From the NCBI GenBank assembly GCA_019137255.1, contig WPDH01000081.1, positions 1-64,000 of the forward strand: a DNA stretch of 64,000 nucleotides, given 5' to 3'. The notes below the pieces were generated by a model that ran no database searches, was not told the origin of the DNA, and was given only the letters and a program-made list of their open reading frames with translations. This document shows positions 1 to 12,526 of this stretch, one piece after another. How positions within the stretch are numbered: the first letter of the stretch is position 1; every line of letters begins with the position of its first letter. Made by a program: the position numbers and the translations under genes. Source of the stretch: Corinectria fuckeliana. Taxonomy: Eukaryota; Ascomycota; Sordariomycetes; Hypocreales; Nectriaceae.

Positions 1-24
1 CCCCCCCCCCCCCCCCCCCCCCCC
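1..24. repeat. poly-C homopolymer at window edge
   Basis: A run of 24 C residues opens the window. It may be a true G/C homopolymer, like the 31-nt G run at 31959-31989, or the edge of an assembly gap. The sequence alone does not decide. Confidence 0.9.
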
Positions 25-603
25 AGATTGAAGAGGTGTTCGAAAACAAATTGGGAGAAAAGAATAGACGGACTGTCATTACCACCGTCAAACACAGTCC
101 CGTTTTCATCGGCGTCAAAGAATACAAATATGCATAATCGTGTAAATAAATGCCCGTCTTGTTAGTTCCATTGCCATAGGCTAGATTACCTAAGCACCAG
201 ACCTCGACAGGCAAACACGGCCTGGCGTGGCCGAGTCGGTAAATCCACGTCGACCGCCCGGAGCCTGGACGAATGTGTGCGGCGGGCGGTAACGGTACGT
301 ACTGCTTTACCTCTCCAACCAAGTGGAAGCTCCAGCCCCAGGTACCCGGAGCTTCGTCAACCTCTCTCGTCACATCACCATCACCATCACCATCACCACC
401 GCGACGAACACGACGAACACGACGAACACGACGAACACGACAAACCTCTCTGTAACCTGCCTGCCTCCGTCCAAGGCTGCCCGTCCTCTCGATTCTCTCT
501 CTTCCGCACCGAGACCGCCCCCCCCTTCATCGACACTCCGCTGTTGGACAGCTCCGCCTTGCATCTCCATCTTCGACCTCAGCTCCCGCGACAAGAGGCT
601 ACT
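25..603. other. upstream region of pup3, no gene seen
   Basis: No credible gene. It contains a CATCAC-type triplet run followed by four ACGAACACG-type repeats at about 376-440, then a CT-rich leader running to the pup3 start codon. The open frames here are created by these simple repeats. Confidence 0.6.
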
Positions 604-1470
604 ATGGTATTTCCGCCGTCTACGCCGCGCCTCATCGTCTGCATCACCCTGCTAACCACCCTCTCTTCTCTCGCAGTCGTCTCCCTTCTCAATAAGTTGG
701 TGGCCCCATCCTCCGTCCGCCCTAATCCCCCCTCAGGGCCACGAACTAACTTCCCTCTTCCCCCATCATAGACGGCGGCGCCTGCGTCGCCATGGTCGGT
801 AAGGACTGCGTTGCCATCGCCTGCGATCTCCGACTCGGCCTCCAGGCCCTCACCGTCTCCAACAACTTCCCCAAGATCTTCCAGTACGGCGACGTCTTCC
901 TCGGCCTGACCGGCCTGGCCACCGACGTCAACACCGTCAGCGACGTCTTCCGCTACAAGACCAACATGTACCGCCTGCGCGAGGAGCGCGCCATCGCCCC
1001 CCGCACCTTTGCCAACCTCGTCTCCTCGTCCCTCTACGAAAAGCGCTTCGGCCCCTACTTCGTCTCCCCCGTCGTCGCCGGCCTCGACCCCAAGACCGGC
1101 AAGCCCTTCATCTGCGGCTTCGACAGCATTGGCTGCATCGATTTTGCGAAGGACTTCATCGTCGCCGGCACTGCTTCTGAGCAGCTCTTCGGCATGTGCG
1201 AGGGTCTGTGGGAGGCCGATATGGTGCGTTCGAATCATCATGGCACTGACGTTGCGGGTGCTCTTGGAAACCCCGCTATGCCTTTGTGTTTCCAGTGGGC
1301 TCTAGCTAACGAATCAACTCATGTAGGAGCCCGATGCCCTCTTTGAGACCATCTCCCAGGCGTTGCTCAACGCCGTTGACCGTGACGCCCTCTCCGGTTG
1401 GGGTGCGCATGTTTACATTATCGAGAAGGACAAGGTCACCAAGCGGTTACTAAAGGGCCGACAAGACTAG
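604..1470 (+). CDS. pup3: 20S proteasome subunit beta type-3
   Basis: Non-catalytic beta-3 subunit of the 20S proteasome core, acting in cytosol and nucleus. Exons by eye are 604-606, 677-695, 772-1223 and 1327-1470, giving 205 residues, the length of yeast Pup3. The first coding exon is the ATG alone; splicing then yields a start MSSPFSINGGACVAMVGKDC, which matches the family's conserved N-terminus. The ORF starting at the internal Met at 792 would lose this. The middle (ALTVSNNFPKIF, FCxFD-type segment) and the C-terminus (LFETISQALLNAVDRDALSGWGAHVY followed by KGRQD) are typical. As expected for beta-3, there is no propeptide with a catalytic N-terminal Thr. The intron before exon 3 has a good ACTAAC branch site at 745-750. 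The gene converges on the SERCA gene, 381 bp from stop to stop. Confidence 0.93.
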
Positions 1471-1851
1471 AATGGCATTTTGGGCAGGCTCGGACACGCA
1501 AGAGACGGCGCGGGGAGGTGGAATTTGCATCTTGTATGATTAGATACTCGGCCAAATTCAAAGCTGGGTAATGAGAGTGCAGAAGCACATCAAGCAAAGG
1601 ACCCTTAGTACACCATACGGCCACGTGATGATATGGGATAGTTATGATGTGCACATAGTTTCATTTCGATGTGTCTTATTTTGATGTGTCTTTTCTGGAT
1701 CATCTATCATGAGGGCACTTGCCATTGATCGTACCCTCCAGTCTATCTTCGGCCGCGTCGGCTGGCTATGGTACGTACATACAGATTCCTAAACTGATTT
1801 TCTAGCTTGAGCCAGTTGTTCATCTTTTTCTACTTTCGCATCTGTAATTGT
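1471..1851. other. convergent 3' intergenic region
   Basis: Shared 3' region between pup3 (+) and the SERCA gene (-). No gene is visible. Confidence 0.6.
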
Positions 1852-4800
1852 CTATTGTTCCTTTTTTGTCTTGAGCGAGTCATCGGCTGTCACTTGCACG
1901 AAAAACTGGCGCTCAACGGCCTTGAGGACCTCGTCGATAAGACTGGGGAGTCGAGTTAGCATATGAATGGAATGTGTATGTGTATGGGAGGAAAGGTTTG
2001 CTTACATGACGGGTGCACTGATGATGAGAATCGCCTTCCATTCGGCCACGTTCAGCGGGACGATGGAAAACAGGCCCTGAAGGAAGGGGACGTAGAGGAG
2101 AGCACAGTGCAGAGCCATAGACAGGGCGATGGCGTAGACGAGCATCATGTTCTTCCACAGGGGGAGGGTGAGCAGGGACTCACTGGACGACAGAGCGTTC
2201 ATGGCGTTGAACATCTCAATGACGACCAGAATAGACAGCGAGACGGTCGAGGCGGCCTTGGCCATGTCGTTGGAGAACATCTCGCAGCCGATCTCAGGGA
2301 AGTCGGCCGAGCAGTGGTGGAAACGGGACAGCTGGCGGAAGGTGATCTCAGGACCCTCGGCGTTGTACATGAACCACCAGGCATAGCCCGCCACGGTAGC
2401 CAGACCGACGTAGGTCCCGATGACGAGGTAGCGGAAGAAGAGCCAGCCGCCGATGAGGGCCTCATCTCGCTTTCGCGGGCGACGCTTCATGATGTCGTTG
2501 TCGGGAGGGTTGAAGGACAGGGCCGTGGCGGGGAGACCGTCGGTGACGAGGTTGACCCAGAGGAGCTGGACCGGAACGAGCGCCTCGGGCATACCCAGGG
2601 CTGCGGTCAGGAAGATGGAGACGACTTCACCGATGTTGGACGAGATCAGGTAGCGGATGAACTGCTGGGTGTTGTTGTAAATGGAACGGCCCTCCTCGAT
2701 GGCAACCTCGATGGTGGCGAAGTTGCTGTCGGCGAGAACCATGTCGGCGGCCAGCTTGGACACATCAGTTCCTGAACCCATGGCAACACCAATGTCGGCC
2801 TTCTTGAGAGCGGGAGCGTCGTTGACACCGTCGCCGGTCATGGCGACGACCTCACCGGCAGACTGGAGCAGATCGACGAGCTTGGACTTGTGGCCAGGCT
2901 CGACACGAGAGAACAGAGACGCCTGCTTGGCAGCCATCAACTGTTCGCTGGCAGGCAGGTCATCGAATTCGCGTCCAGTGTAGCTCTTGCCAGTGAGATC
3001 CTCGTGCTCGCCAAAGACACCAATTTGTCGGCAGATGCTCTCAGCCGTGTTGCGGTTGTCTCCGGTGATAACAATAACACGAATACCGGCATCCTTGCAA
3101 CGTTGGATGGAAAGCGGCACCTCGGGACGGGGAGGGTCGAGCATGCCGACGAGGCCAAGGAAGGTCAGGTTCTGCTCGAGTTGGGCGTAGTCCTCGGTGG
3201 ACTTGGCCTTGAGCAGGGGGTTCTTGGAGACGTTGTCCACACTTGCCAGAGCGATGACTCGGAGACCACGGTTACCATAGCGGACTACCTCCTCGAGCAA
3301 CAGTTCAGTGACCTTGCCGCCGAGAGGGACCTTCTTGCCTTCAGAGCCAAGGAGAGCGTGGGTACAGCGATCAATGACGGACTCAGGGGCACCCTTGACC
3401 AGCAGCTTCTGGTCGTCACCGCTGCTGACCAGAACTGACATGCTCTTCCTGTCACGCGAGAATTCGTAGGTGGCAAGGCGAGGGAGGCTGTGCTCGTATC
3501 GAGCACTGGCAAAGTGGACGATGTCTTCAGGGCGAGTGTCGGCGGGCGCACAGGGACCGAGCTTTTCAACAAGAACTCTCAGGGCACCCTCAGTGGGCTC
3601 ACCAACACTAGAGAAAGTTGCAGTGCGGGAATCGTAGGCAAGCTGGGCGTCGTTGCAGAGCGCAGCGACTTCGGTCATTTGGCGGATGGTAGCAGATGAG
3701 CCGGGAAGGTTCTGAACAACCTGACCGTCTGACTTGATAGCACCACGAGGGGCGAAAGTGGTTCCTTCAACCTCGAGTTCCGTGAGATCACTGCCATCCT
3801 CATTGAGATGGACAATCTTGTTGACACTCATCTGGTTGGTAGTCAGGGTTCCGGTCTTGTCAGAGCAAATAACACTGCAGCTTCCGAGGGTCTCCACCGA
3901 AGGCAGGCTCCGGACCACAGCGTTTTTAGCGGCCATCTTCCTGGTTCCGAGCGCCAGGCAAGTGGTGATGACGACGGCAAGACCTTCAGGGATGGCGGCG
4001 ACACCGAGGGACACGGCGATCTTGAGATAGTAGATGGCGCCCTTGGTCCAGCTGCCATGGCTGGGGTCATTGAAGTTGGGAATGTTGATGAGCCAGACTA
4101 ATATGCAGATGACAGTGATGACCTTGGCCAGACTATCGCCGAAATCGTTGAGCTTCTGCTTCAGAGGCGTGGGCTCGGAGATCTGGGCCGTGATGCTCTC
4201 GTGGATGTCGCCGATGGCGGTGTTGGATCCGGTCAGAACAACGACGGCCTTGGCGCGACCAGTGACGACTGTGGTTCCCGAGAACAGCATGTTGATCTGG
4301 TCCTGGAGAACGGCCCTGTTGTCTTCGATGACGGCGGCGGCGTCCTTGCCAATACTCTCACTTTCACCAGTAAGGATGGCTTGGTCAACGGAGAAGCTGT
4401 TGCTCTCGATGGAAATGGTTCGGCAGTCGGCGGGGATTCGGTCGCCCACAGAAATGGTGACAATGTCACCGGGGACTAGCTCCTCGGCCTTGACTCGCGA
4501 AACATGACCTCCATTGCGCACGACATTGGCCTCGTTGGCCGAGTATTCTTGCAAGGCAGCGATGGCCTTTTCAGCGCTGCTCTCTTGGGAGACTCCGACG
4601 ACACCATTGAGGATGAGAATTGTGAGAATCTAAGAAGGGTCTCAATGTCGGTGTTCGGCTCGTCGCAGGCGGAGGGGTGAGTGGGAGTGGAAGTGGGAGT
4701 GGAAGTGGGAGTGGGAGTGGATCTGGGTTGAGGACTCACAACTGCAGGATCGACAAATGCGCTCCAGCCCTCTTCGTCGTCGAAGAGAGCCAGGCCAAAG

Positions 4801-5110
4801 GAGACGGCGGCGGAACCGAGGAGGATGATGACAAGTTGGTCCTTGAACTGTTCGAGAATAAGCTCCCAGAGGGGAGTCGGGGGTTCTTCCGGGATAGCTA
4901 GAGAGAGGTGAGCGCAAGTTCTCCGAGGTTGGTCGCGGGGGCTGTCGCGGGGGAATCGGGGATGGGGTCTCGAGGAGAGAGGGCCAACGTACAGTTGCGA
5001 CCGTGCTTGTTGCGCAGGTCGGCGACTTGCGCATCGCTCAAGCCAGTGACGCTGTCAACATTGAAGTTGGCGAGAACCTCGTCGGCAGGACGGGCAAAGG
5101 CGTCCTCCAT
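1852..5110 (-). CDS. SERCA-type P-type Ca2+-ATPase
   Basis: P2A calcium pump moving cytosolic Ca2+ into the ER/secretory lumen at the cost of ATP (Neurospora nca-1 family). Exons by eye on the minus strand are 5110-4993, 4897-4740, 4629-2006 and 1942-1852, giving 996 residues, the usual SERCA length. Key motifs fall at near-canonical positions: LTGES at about 178-182, IPEGL around 306-309 including the Ca2+-site Glu, the phosphorylated Asp in DKTGT at about 349, KGAPE in the nucleotide domain, and TGDGVNDAP near 700. Membrane helices follow in the C-terminal third. The tail ends KTKKEQ, without an HDEL signal. Start chosen because MEDAFARPADEVL precedes the expected N-terminal cytosolic segment and leads in frame into ELILEQFKDQLV. 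The second intron carries a hexanucleotide repeat. Confidence 0.95.
4676..4721. repeat. GTGGGA/GTGGAA hexanucleotide repeat in SERCA intron 2
   Basis: About seven units alternating GTGGGA and GTGGAA, entirely inside the intron 4630-4739. On the coding strand it reads as a CCCACT/TCCACT tract upstream of the 3' splice site. A length-variable microsatellite is likely. Confidence 0.8.
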
Positions 5111-7782
5111 GGTGGGCGGAGCGCAGAGCGCAGGGCGCGGGTGAAGCGCAAAGACGAGATACGAGACGAGGCGTTGGTGGCAGGTTCAGGAACGTGGCGG
5201 CCACCTTGGTTGGGATGCAGGTACCGGCTTTGCGACAAGTACTTGGGGACGGGAGAACTTGTAGGCAGCCTACTAGTAGGTAGGAGTAAGCTGGCAGGCA
5301 AGGAAATGAGAAGGAGAAGAAAAGAGAGAAGGATGAAGGGAATCAGCGGCCCGTCGTCACGACAGAGCAGATTTGTCACGAAGGCGATTCGAAGAAGAGG
5401 ACAGGACACAGGACAGGACCCACGCACGTGGCAGGCAGAGAGCGATTGGGGATGGGAATCCGATTAGGTCGGTTGGAGATCGCGAGGCTTCGACGTCAAA
5501 AGTCCAACGTGTTCGTTTTCCTGCCCGGCGTGGTCGGCCCTGCGCCCCTTTGGTGTTAGCCTTCAATGCTAGAGACAGTCCTAGGCGGGCGGCCTTCTGG
5601 GTTAGGTGTAGCCCAGGCAAGTAGGTAGCCTAGGTAGGTAGGTGGCCTGCCCTGAAAGGCCCTGCAGCCCACTGCAACGCGCCGTGACGCACTGAAGAGG
5701 CCCCCTTGGACCCTCTGGAAACTAGGTAACTTACCCGACCCGACGAGCCGACCTACTTACATTACCTAAGGTGTCCCTCCGCGCTCCATCTCCACTGGCG
5801 GGCATCCTTCGGCCTCTGCTCCGCTTGCCTCTTACCAAGTTGGAGATGCCGGACAGGCCGGCGTTTTGCCCCACCTTCGGAACCAAAGGGCAGGCCAGAC
5901 CCGGCCAGTTGATATCTAGGTAGGCGCTCAGAAGATGTGCCAAGAGGCATTACGACGTCGTAAAGATGCAATTGGGACTCGGGGCTGTGAGGCTGTGAGC
6001 AAAGATGCTCAATGACTTCTGGGGCGCCGAGAACCTTTAAGGTGCCGCCGACTTGGCCGGCAAGATGTCGCTCCACGATGGGCAATGACTAACACAGACG
6101 GCTAACCCCGTCCAAAGCATCCAACATGAAGCTTAAAGATAGCAAGACGGGACGAGGTCGAAAGATACCAGACAGCCTTCTGATAGCCGAAAGTATAGGA
6201 AGTATGGAGGTAACGGAGCGGTTTTGCGAGTTGACACCCAACATCCAGTTCATGGAGAATTTGTTCCGCCAGTCGTCCATTTGTTGTTCAGCTCCTCATC
6301 AAGGCCACTTAAGGTACTAGCAAGTAATAAGTACCTAAGTACCTAGTAGGTATCTACTTAGTACTTAGTAGGTAATCTAAGGTACTTAGGTATTTGTTGT
6401 TGGTGTACCCTCATTTGCTTCATCAGCAAGGCACCAGACTCATGCCTCGCTACCGTCTGCCTTCTGTATCCTCGTGACTCATTAACATTAGTAGACTCCT
6501 CGTTTCAACCTTTTTCAAACAACCTTGTCGTTTGTCGCTAATACATCTCTGCTTACACAGCGCCGCACAATTAGAGACCAGTTTTCCATGCAACACCCAT
6601 GTACCTCGTACCTGGTGAATATACGGCCAAGTCCCGGGAACAGCCGTCTCACAATCTGGAACCAAGAAACCCCCGAGACGCTGAAATCAACAAGAGAGTC
6701 AACCAGATTAATCGAAAGCATTTACCCCCACAGGATAAGCCATCTCCCACTATAATCTATCATACAGCTATCATTGGCAGAGGGGCGACGATGAGATTAC
6801 GAACTTACACCCAGACGACATCTCCAACCTCCTCTTCCTTCACCTTCACCTTCGCCTCCTCGGCCTCTTCAGGACTCGACCGCATCAACCTTCACGCCTT
6901 CACTCGCGTCCCAACCCCGGCCTTTCATGCGGTGTTCGCACTCTAACCCCCCCATCCAATGCAAAGCTACGGCAAGCCATGAGGTTATCGTGATCCTCGT
7001 CCATCTCCCGATCCGAAATCTCGGCTGTACGACACATAAAAGACGCGATGTGGCCACCGATACGACATGCTCAGCAAGCCTTGCTCCGCGAAATTGCTTC
7101 TCTTTTCCTGCATTTGTCCCGGCCCCGAGTCTACGGCCGTCCCGTCCGTCCTCTCCGCCCCTGTCTGCCACTGTGTCTGCCACGGTGAGGCCCGTCCGCA
7201 GGGACGCCATTGGTGCCACTGCTTCCATGCTGTGCCACGCCGGTCTCTCGTCACCGATGCTGTGAGAGGCTCGAAGCCCGGGATTCTGTATGCGGGCGAC
7301 AGCCATGACGGTGTAAAAATCCCTCCCAATTGCGTGACAGTCGACGAGGTCCTCGGGGACTCGAGTCGGGACAAGGGCATAAGGTACCTACCTACTCAAG
7401 TATTCACGACTGCCCGGGGAGCCTTCCCCTAGGTAAGCTCTTTCCGAGACGTGGTTTTGGAAGGGTCTTGCCGAGGAATTTGAGCTGGGCTTGAGTCCGT
7501 TGTTTGGCTACCCTCCTTGTTCCTTCCCGTCGTTGAATCCGCTCTGTCTTCAACTACTACTAGTAGTGCCTTGCTTGCTTGGTCTAGCTTTGTTGAGCTG
7601 CTCTTCGGGACGTCGGGCTTGTTGTTGTTGGCACTCGTGTTTTCTTCTCCACCGCATCTTCCATCGCCGCCACCATGCTTTGAGTGCTCGTCCAGGTCCT
7701 GCTTTTTTGCTTGCTCTTTTGGTGTCTTGGAACCGATCTTACATCTCTTTTTTGGACTCTCTCCTCTCGTCTACCCTCCAGC
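5111..7782. other. long intergenic region between divergent genes
   Basis: About 2.7 kb between the divergently transcribed SERCA (-) and RhoGEF (+) genes, presumably both promoters and 5' leaders. No conserved reading frame is recognised. Short TAGGTA/TACCTA motifs cluster at 5612-5645 and 6304-6395; in the latter AAGTACCTAAGTACCT faces AAGGTACTTAGGT and could form a hairpin. A CT-rich stretch at about 7490-7780 looks like the leader of the downstream gene. Confidence 0.55.
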
Positions 7783-10700
7783 ATGGCCCTCGCCGATCCG
7801 CCGTCTTTGCCATCTTGCACCCATACAACAAGTTCTATACATAGCTCACGAGAATCCAGCTGGGCGAGCCCCAGCATCCCAAGGCCTCTTCAAGGCGCCG
7901 ACACGAACGGCAACTTAGATAATTTCTACCACATCGACTTGGCTTCTGAATTGGATAGCCTACGCATCGACGGCATCGACGCTCTCACGGCCTTGGACAG
8001 CATTGACACACAGTGTTTAGTTCCAGAAACGACACTCCATCTCCAAGACTCGACCATTCCCTTTCCTCAACTACCCATCGATTGCTTCAATCAAAGTCGC
8101 CATAATCCACTACACGGCCCAGTGTCAGATCACCATGGCCCTTTTCACAAGTGGATGAAGTCGTTGCATCGTCGTGCAACCCACAGGCCGATGGCATGGG
8201 ACTCTGACGGGAACAGTCTCCTTTGGCAACATCCCGGGCTCAGGACCACTAAACGGACGGGTTTCCATCGCAGAATCGGCCATCGGCATTCGTCGTCGGG
8301 GTCATCTTTTGGATTTGTTTCGGCTGTGCAAAGTGCTAGTGTCAGCCTCGCCAGTGCCAGTGTTGTAACTCGCTCCCGGAGAAATACCACCCGATCCCAC
8401 TGTCCATCACGGACCGACCACAGCAGTCGGGCTTCCTTGTCCGGCCCAAGGCTCTCCGAGGATAGCGTGACTAGGGAGAGGCCCATGCCTGTTGACAGGG
8501 CTGCTACCCACCGCTCGCTGCAGCGCAGACAGATCCTGGAGGAGCTCATCAGCACTGAGGAGAGCTACATCGGAGACGTCCGCTTCCTCATGAATGTAAG
8601 TTGGCGCCCTTCTCGAAACACACACACACTGACGAACCTCCCCCTAGGTCTATATAACCATACTTGCCTCGCTTCCAACCCTACCCATGACACTGCGGTC
8701 CTCAATCAACCGCAACTTGACTGAGATTGTCGAACTCCACGAAGAGATACTAGGGGATCTTCATCGAGTCATTCCCCACTCCGAGTACACTCAACTCGAT
8801 CTCGCTTTGCCATTGACAAGATCGACGAGCCATGCAAATGGCCACCGACGGTGGTGGAGCCACGATGTAACCCCGGAGTACCAGAGTGCAGCTGCCTGGC
8901 TTCGCGATGTACCTGGTATGGTGTCGGAGCCTCAAGTAGCTGCTGAAGTCGCCAAGGTCTTTGGTAAAAAAGTACGTATTCCACACTCGCCCCAAACCCG
9001 CCCCATATTCAATGGAGCTAGAGGCACTCACAGTTTCTAGATGAACCGGTTTTTCATATATAAGGAATATGGGGCAAAGTACGAGATGATGATCAAAGAC
9101 GTTGCATCGGCCCATGAAACCATGCCTGAGTGGGAAACTTATCAAAAAGGCCTAGAGACTTTAGCATCAACTCTAGGGTCGACCAAGAGCAGTGGCGGCA
9201 GGTCCAAGAAGTCCCTCACCATCGGCGATTTGCTCGTCAAGGTGAGTAAACCTCCCTGATCGCATTGGAAAGACCTGATAACTAACGTATCTGCTGGCAG
9301 CCCATTCAAAGAATCTGCAAATACCCACTTCTTTTTGCAGAGCTGCTCAAGTGTACTCCTGTGTGTGATTGTCCGAACTCACATATGGAAGTCGAAACTG
9401 CGCTCATGAGACTCCGAGAAGCCACAGCTGAGATCAACCGCGCAACCAACGACGACCACATGAAGGCAACACTCGAAAAGACATGGCTGCTGCAAGATCG
9501 ATTGATGTTCCCGAACCGGGTATGTTCATCAAATTTTCAGATTTGGCCTGTTCTTAACATTAGGCAGAAACTCGACGCAGCTTCGAAGAACCAGATCCGG
9601 TCATTTGGTCACATTCAACTTTGCGGAGCACTCCATGTTTGTTGGCAGACTAAGGAGGGCGTTGACGGTCAATACATGATTTGCCTACTGTACCGGGACA
9701 TCCTTTGTCTAGCATCAGCCGGCAAGGTTGATCCGATATACACAATCCAAGCCTGCATCAATTTGAACGGAGCCAAGGTTGAGGACATTGACAATGGACG
9801 CGGTAATTCTTTCCCGAGACAACACCCAGGGCGAGGGCCCAAACAGGTCGCTAACAGTGAGACAATAGGATTGCAGTGTCACACGGCCCCCTTCTCCTGG
9901 AAACTCGTATTTGAGAGTGATCATCAGCTGTACGAGTTGATCATGACAGCTTGCTCTTCCAGAGAAGAGATGGAGTGGAAACCACGGTTAAATCGGATAG
10001 TCGGCCAAGAGGCTGATCCGAAAGATGCGAGCCTTTTTAACACTCTTTCTTTGAACATCAAGAGTTTGGGTACCGTTTTTGGAAGACCAGGTAAGCCATG
10101 TCGTGACTATGGATACTGTGATCGCGTGCTGATAAGCCAGCAGGCACCATTGCTCGCAGAGTATCTATCCATCGTGCCACCACGGTTGGCCCAAAATCCC
10201 CCCTGTGCCAAGTTGTCTTGAAGAACACGAGCATCGCCGCCAATCGTGTTCCGTCACCAACGAGTATCAATCGGTCGCAATCTCTCCTGACGACCAACTC
10301 GCGAATTCCAGTGCTCGCACCAGCTCGAAACGAAAGAACACGGCTGGAAATTTTATTGACGGATATTTGGAGTCGGGATGTTCTGCCTTTCCCTGGCATG
10401 TTATCGAGGTCACGAAGCGAACACATGGTGCGAAACTCGGCGTCGACAATGATGAGGAAGCTTAGCGTAGCCAGCATTACAGGCTCTTTCAGTAAGAGAA
10501 CGGGCAGTGCATCGCAACGGGTCCAAGGATATGAGGAGCCGGCCGTCTCCGGAGGAACGGTACGACGCATCAGCAAGTCAAGCGACGGCATGCCCGAATG
10601 CGGTGCAAGCACGCATTCGGGTACAGGCAGGCTCTCCAAGCGGCCGAGAATTCGAGCTGCCAGCGAACAGAAACATAGTGGCCAGCAAAATCCAGCAGCA

Positions 10701-11000
10701 TTCTGTGGCGAGTTGACGGAGCTGTCCAGGGCTGTTACGACGCTGGACTTGACCACGATGGTGTCGACAGTAAGCACGATGATGGAGAAGGATGCGCTGG
10801 TTTTAAGCACCTCGGCTGCCAACAGCATACAACTAAGCTCTTCTCCCAGCTCGGAACAGTCAGTTGCGGGTTCCATAGCAAAGGAGAACGCATGCCCCCC
10901 TGCGAGCAGTGCGGCACAAAGCCATGGGCGCCGATGGGGAAGGGCTGGCGGGGCAAGGCCCGAAGGCAAAGGCCAGGGGCTTCGAAGTTTATTCCGTTGA
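7783..11000 (+). CDS. Dbl-family Rho guanine nucleotide exchange factor (DH-PH)
   Basis: Predicted exchange factor that loads a Rho-type GTPase with GTP for polarity or cytoskeletal control. Exons by eye: 7783-8595, 8648-8971, 9041-9241, 9301-9519, 9568-9802, 9869-10090 and 10144-11000, giving 956 residues. Residues 1-250 are Ser-rich and probably disordered. The DH domain runs from about 252 (ILEELISTEESYIGDVRFLM) to about 515 and contains the hallmark PIQRICKYPLLFAELLK at 447-463. A PH-like domain follows (FGHIQLCGALHVCW ... ICLLYRDILCLA ... WKLVFESDHQLYELIMTA). The C-terminus is long, basic and Ser-rich. Two introns (48 and 66 nt) have lengths divisible by three, so the unspliced frame stays open. 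The start at 7783 follows a CT-rich leader; an in-frame upstream start is not excluded. Which GTPase it serves cannot be told. Confidence 0.85.
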
Positions 11001-11994
11001 GCGGAACATATTGACTAATAGTCCAAGGCAGGGAAAGGCGCGTATATCATGACTAGATGACAGTTTGGAAGTTGTTTGGGCGATGTTGGACACGGGCATT
11101 GGAGACGGAGAGGCGAGGAAGCATATTGTTTAGTGGGACGGCTCTGGATCATGGGAAGCAGTGTTAACGCATTTGCAGGTGGATAAGGTAGGTGGACTAG
11201 TCTACAAGAGCATACAACTAATACCGCGGCGGTGGTTTGTGGGGAGGAATGCCATCGAACATACCTCATCATATCCGAATCTGCATCTTCATGACATGGA
11301 GTTTTGACGGAGATGAACGAAGCAACCAAGGCAGTCCACGTGCAGCGTTGACTAAGCTATTAGATAGTTAGTCCTTGGCAAATATGGAACGGAACATGGA
11401 AGTCAAAGGAACACCAGCGAGGCTTCGGGACGAGTGGGTCAGTGAATCAATGCCTGATGAATAGCAAAGTGGACACTTGGCACGCGATCATTCATGATGA
11501 GAACGGCGCAAGCAAGCAGAGAAGTGACGTATGCAGTGGGTTGACTACTTACTAAGTATGCAGGAACGTGGCGGGTTAGCGGGCAGCTGGCAAGGCAAAT
11601 TGTGGAGAACTGCCACCGTGCTGTGCCAGGGAAAGTACTACAGTAGTACTACGAAGTACTATTAGTAACTTATTGTAGCATGTAGGTACCTTCCTTTGGC
11701 GCACTGCAGTGACGATGATGCTCTCAGAATGGTAATGACGTAGCTTTCGGAGCAACAAGCCACACAGCAAACAGCAAGAAGCAAGCAGCAAGCAAGCTTA
11801 GGTTCCTCAGCTATGCGAGCTCCATTTAAGTCTTCTCTCCGCACTTCCCCCCTCACTTTTTCCTCCTCTCTTTTCCTCATCAACAACACAAGCATCATCA
11901 ATCCCACTACTCTCTCGAATCACGACAGAGACAGCGAATCTATCACCACTGCAAACTCCCCCTCACCCACCAACAAACCCAAAGCTAGAACATT
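11001..11994. other. intergenic region upstream of rtc3-like gene
   Basis: No credible gene. The last 190 bases are strongly CT- and then CA-rich, typical of a fungal core promoter and 5' leader. Confidence 0.55.
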
Positions 11995-12526
11995 ATGGCT
12001 CGCGGCGAGACTACCCAGACCAAGGTCCACTTCAAGGGCAACCAGGACGATTACCTCGTCTTCGTTGACGACGTCGACGCTTTCAAGAAGTGGACGGACG
12101 GTGACAAGACTATCCCTCTCGCGCACTTCATCTCCTCATTCAAGGTCTTCCGCACTCACAAGTAAGCCAACCCCGCCTCTTCTTCTCCTTCTTCTCTCCA
12201 CCTTTCTCTACCAACACTCATCTGTCACAATGTCACCTGAATCCACATGATCATGAGACAATACTAACAGCCACTCGCAGCCAAGGCGTCCAGGGAACGT
12301 ACGACGCTGCCGCTAAGGGCACGCTGGAGAGCGAATTCGGCACTTCTGTGGACGACGAGGTTATCAAGATTATCCTAGAAAAGGGCACCCTCCAGTCGAG
12401 CGAGGTTAGTAAACTAAGGTCCTTGGTTCTTCCATTCCATTGCAGCATGGCTAACACGTGTACAAACAGATGCCTGAACGTCAAGGGTCCAAGAACGACA
12501 GCAACGGTGCCATGGTTTCCCACTAG
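11995..12526 (+). CDS. Rtc3/SBDS N-terminal-domain-like small protein
   Basis: Small protein of the fungal YHR087W/Rtc3 group, which resembles the N-terminal (FYSH) domain of the ribosome-maturation factor SBDS. Yeast Rtc3 is linked to RNA metabolism and stress; the exact role here is inferred. Exons 11995-12161, 12281-12404 and 12470-12526 give 115 residues, close to the yeast size. Supporting segments are TKVHFKGNQDDYLVFVDD at the start, KVFRTHNQGVQGTYDAAAKGTLESEFGT across the first junction and VIKIILEKGTLQ before the second. The short tail MPERQGSKNDSNGAMVSH comes from exon 3. All three junctions have canonical GT-AG borders, and the start lies just after a CA-rich leader. The gene lacks the second and third SBDS domains, as the family does. 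Confidence 0.85.

Noticed and set aside
217..300. tRNA-like phrase GGCGTGGCCGAGTCGGTAA resembling a Leu/Ser D-arm
   Set aside because: No matching acceptor stem, anticodon arm or T-loop follows at the required distance.
6869..7306. 145-codon minus-strand ORF between SERCA and RhoGEF genes
   Set aside because: No family resemblance; lies in probable promoter/leader DNA.
10058..10969. 303-codon minus-strand ORF
   Set aside because: Antisense to the GC-rich last exons of the RhoGEF gene; no recognisable domain.
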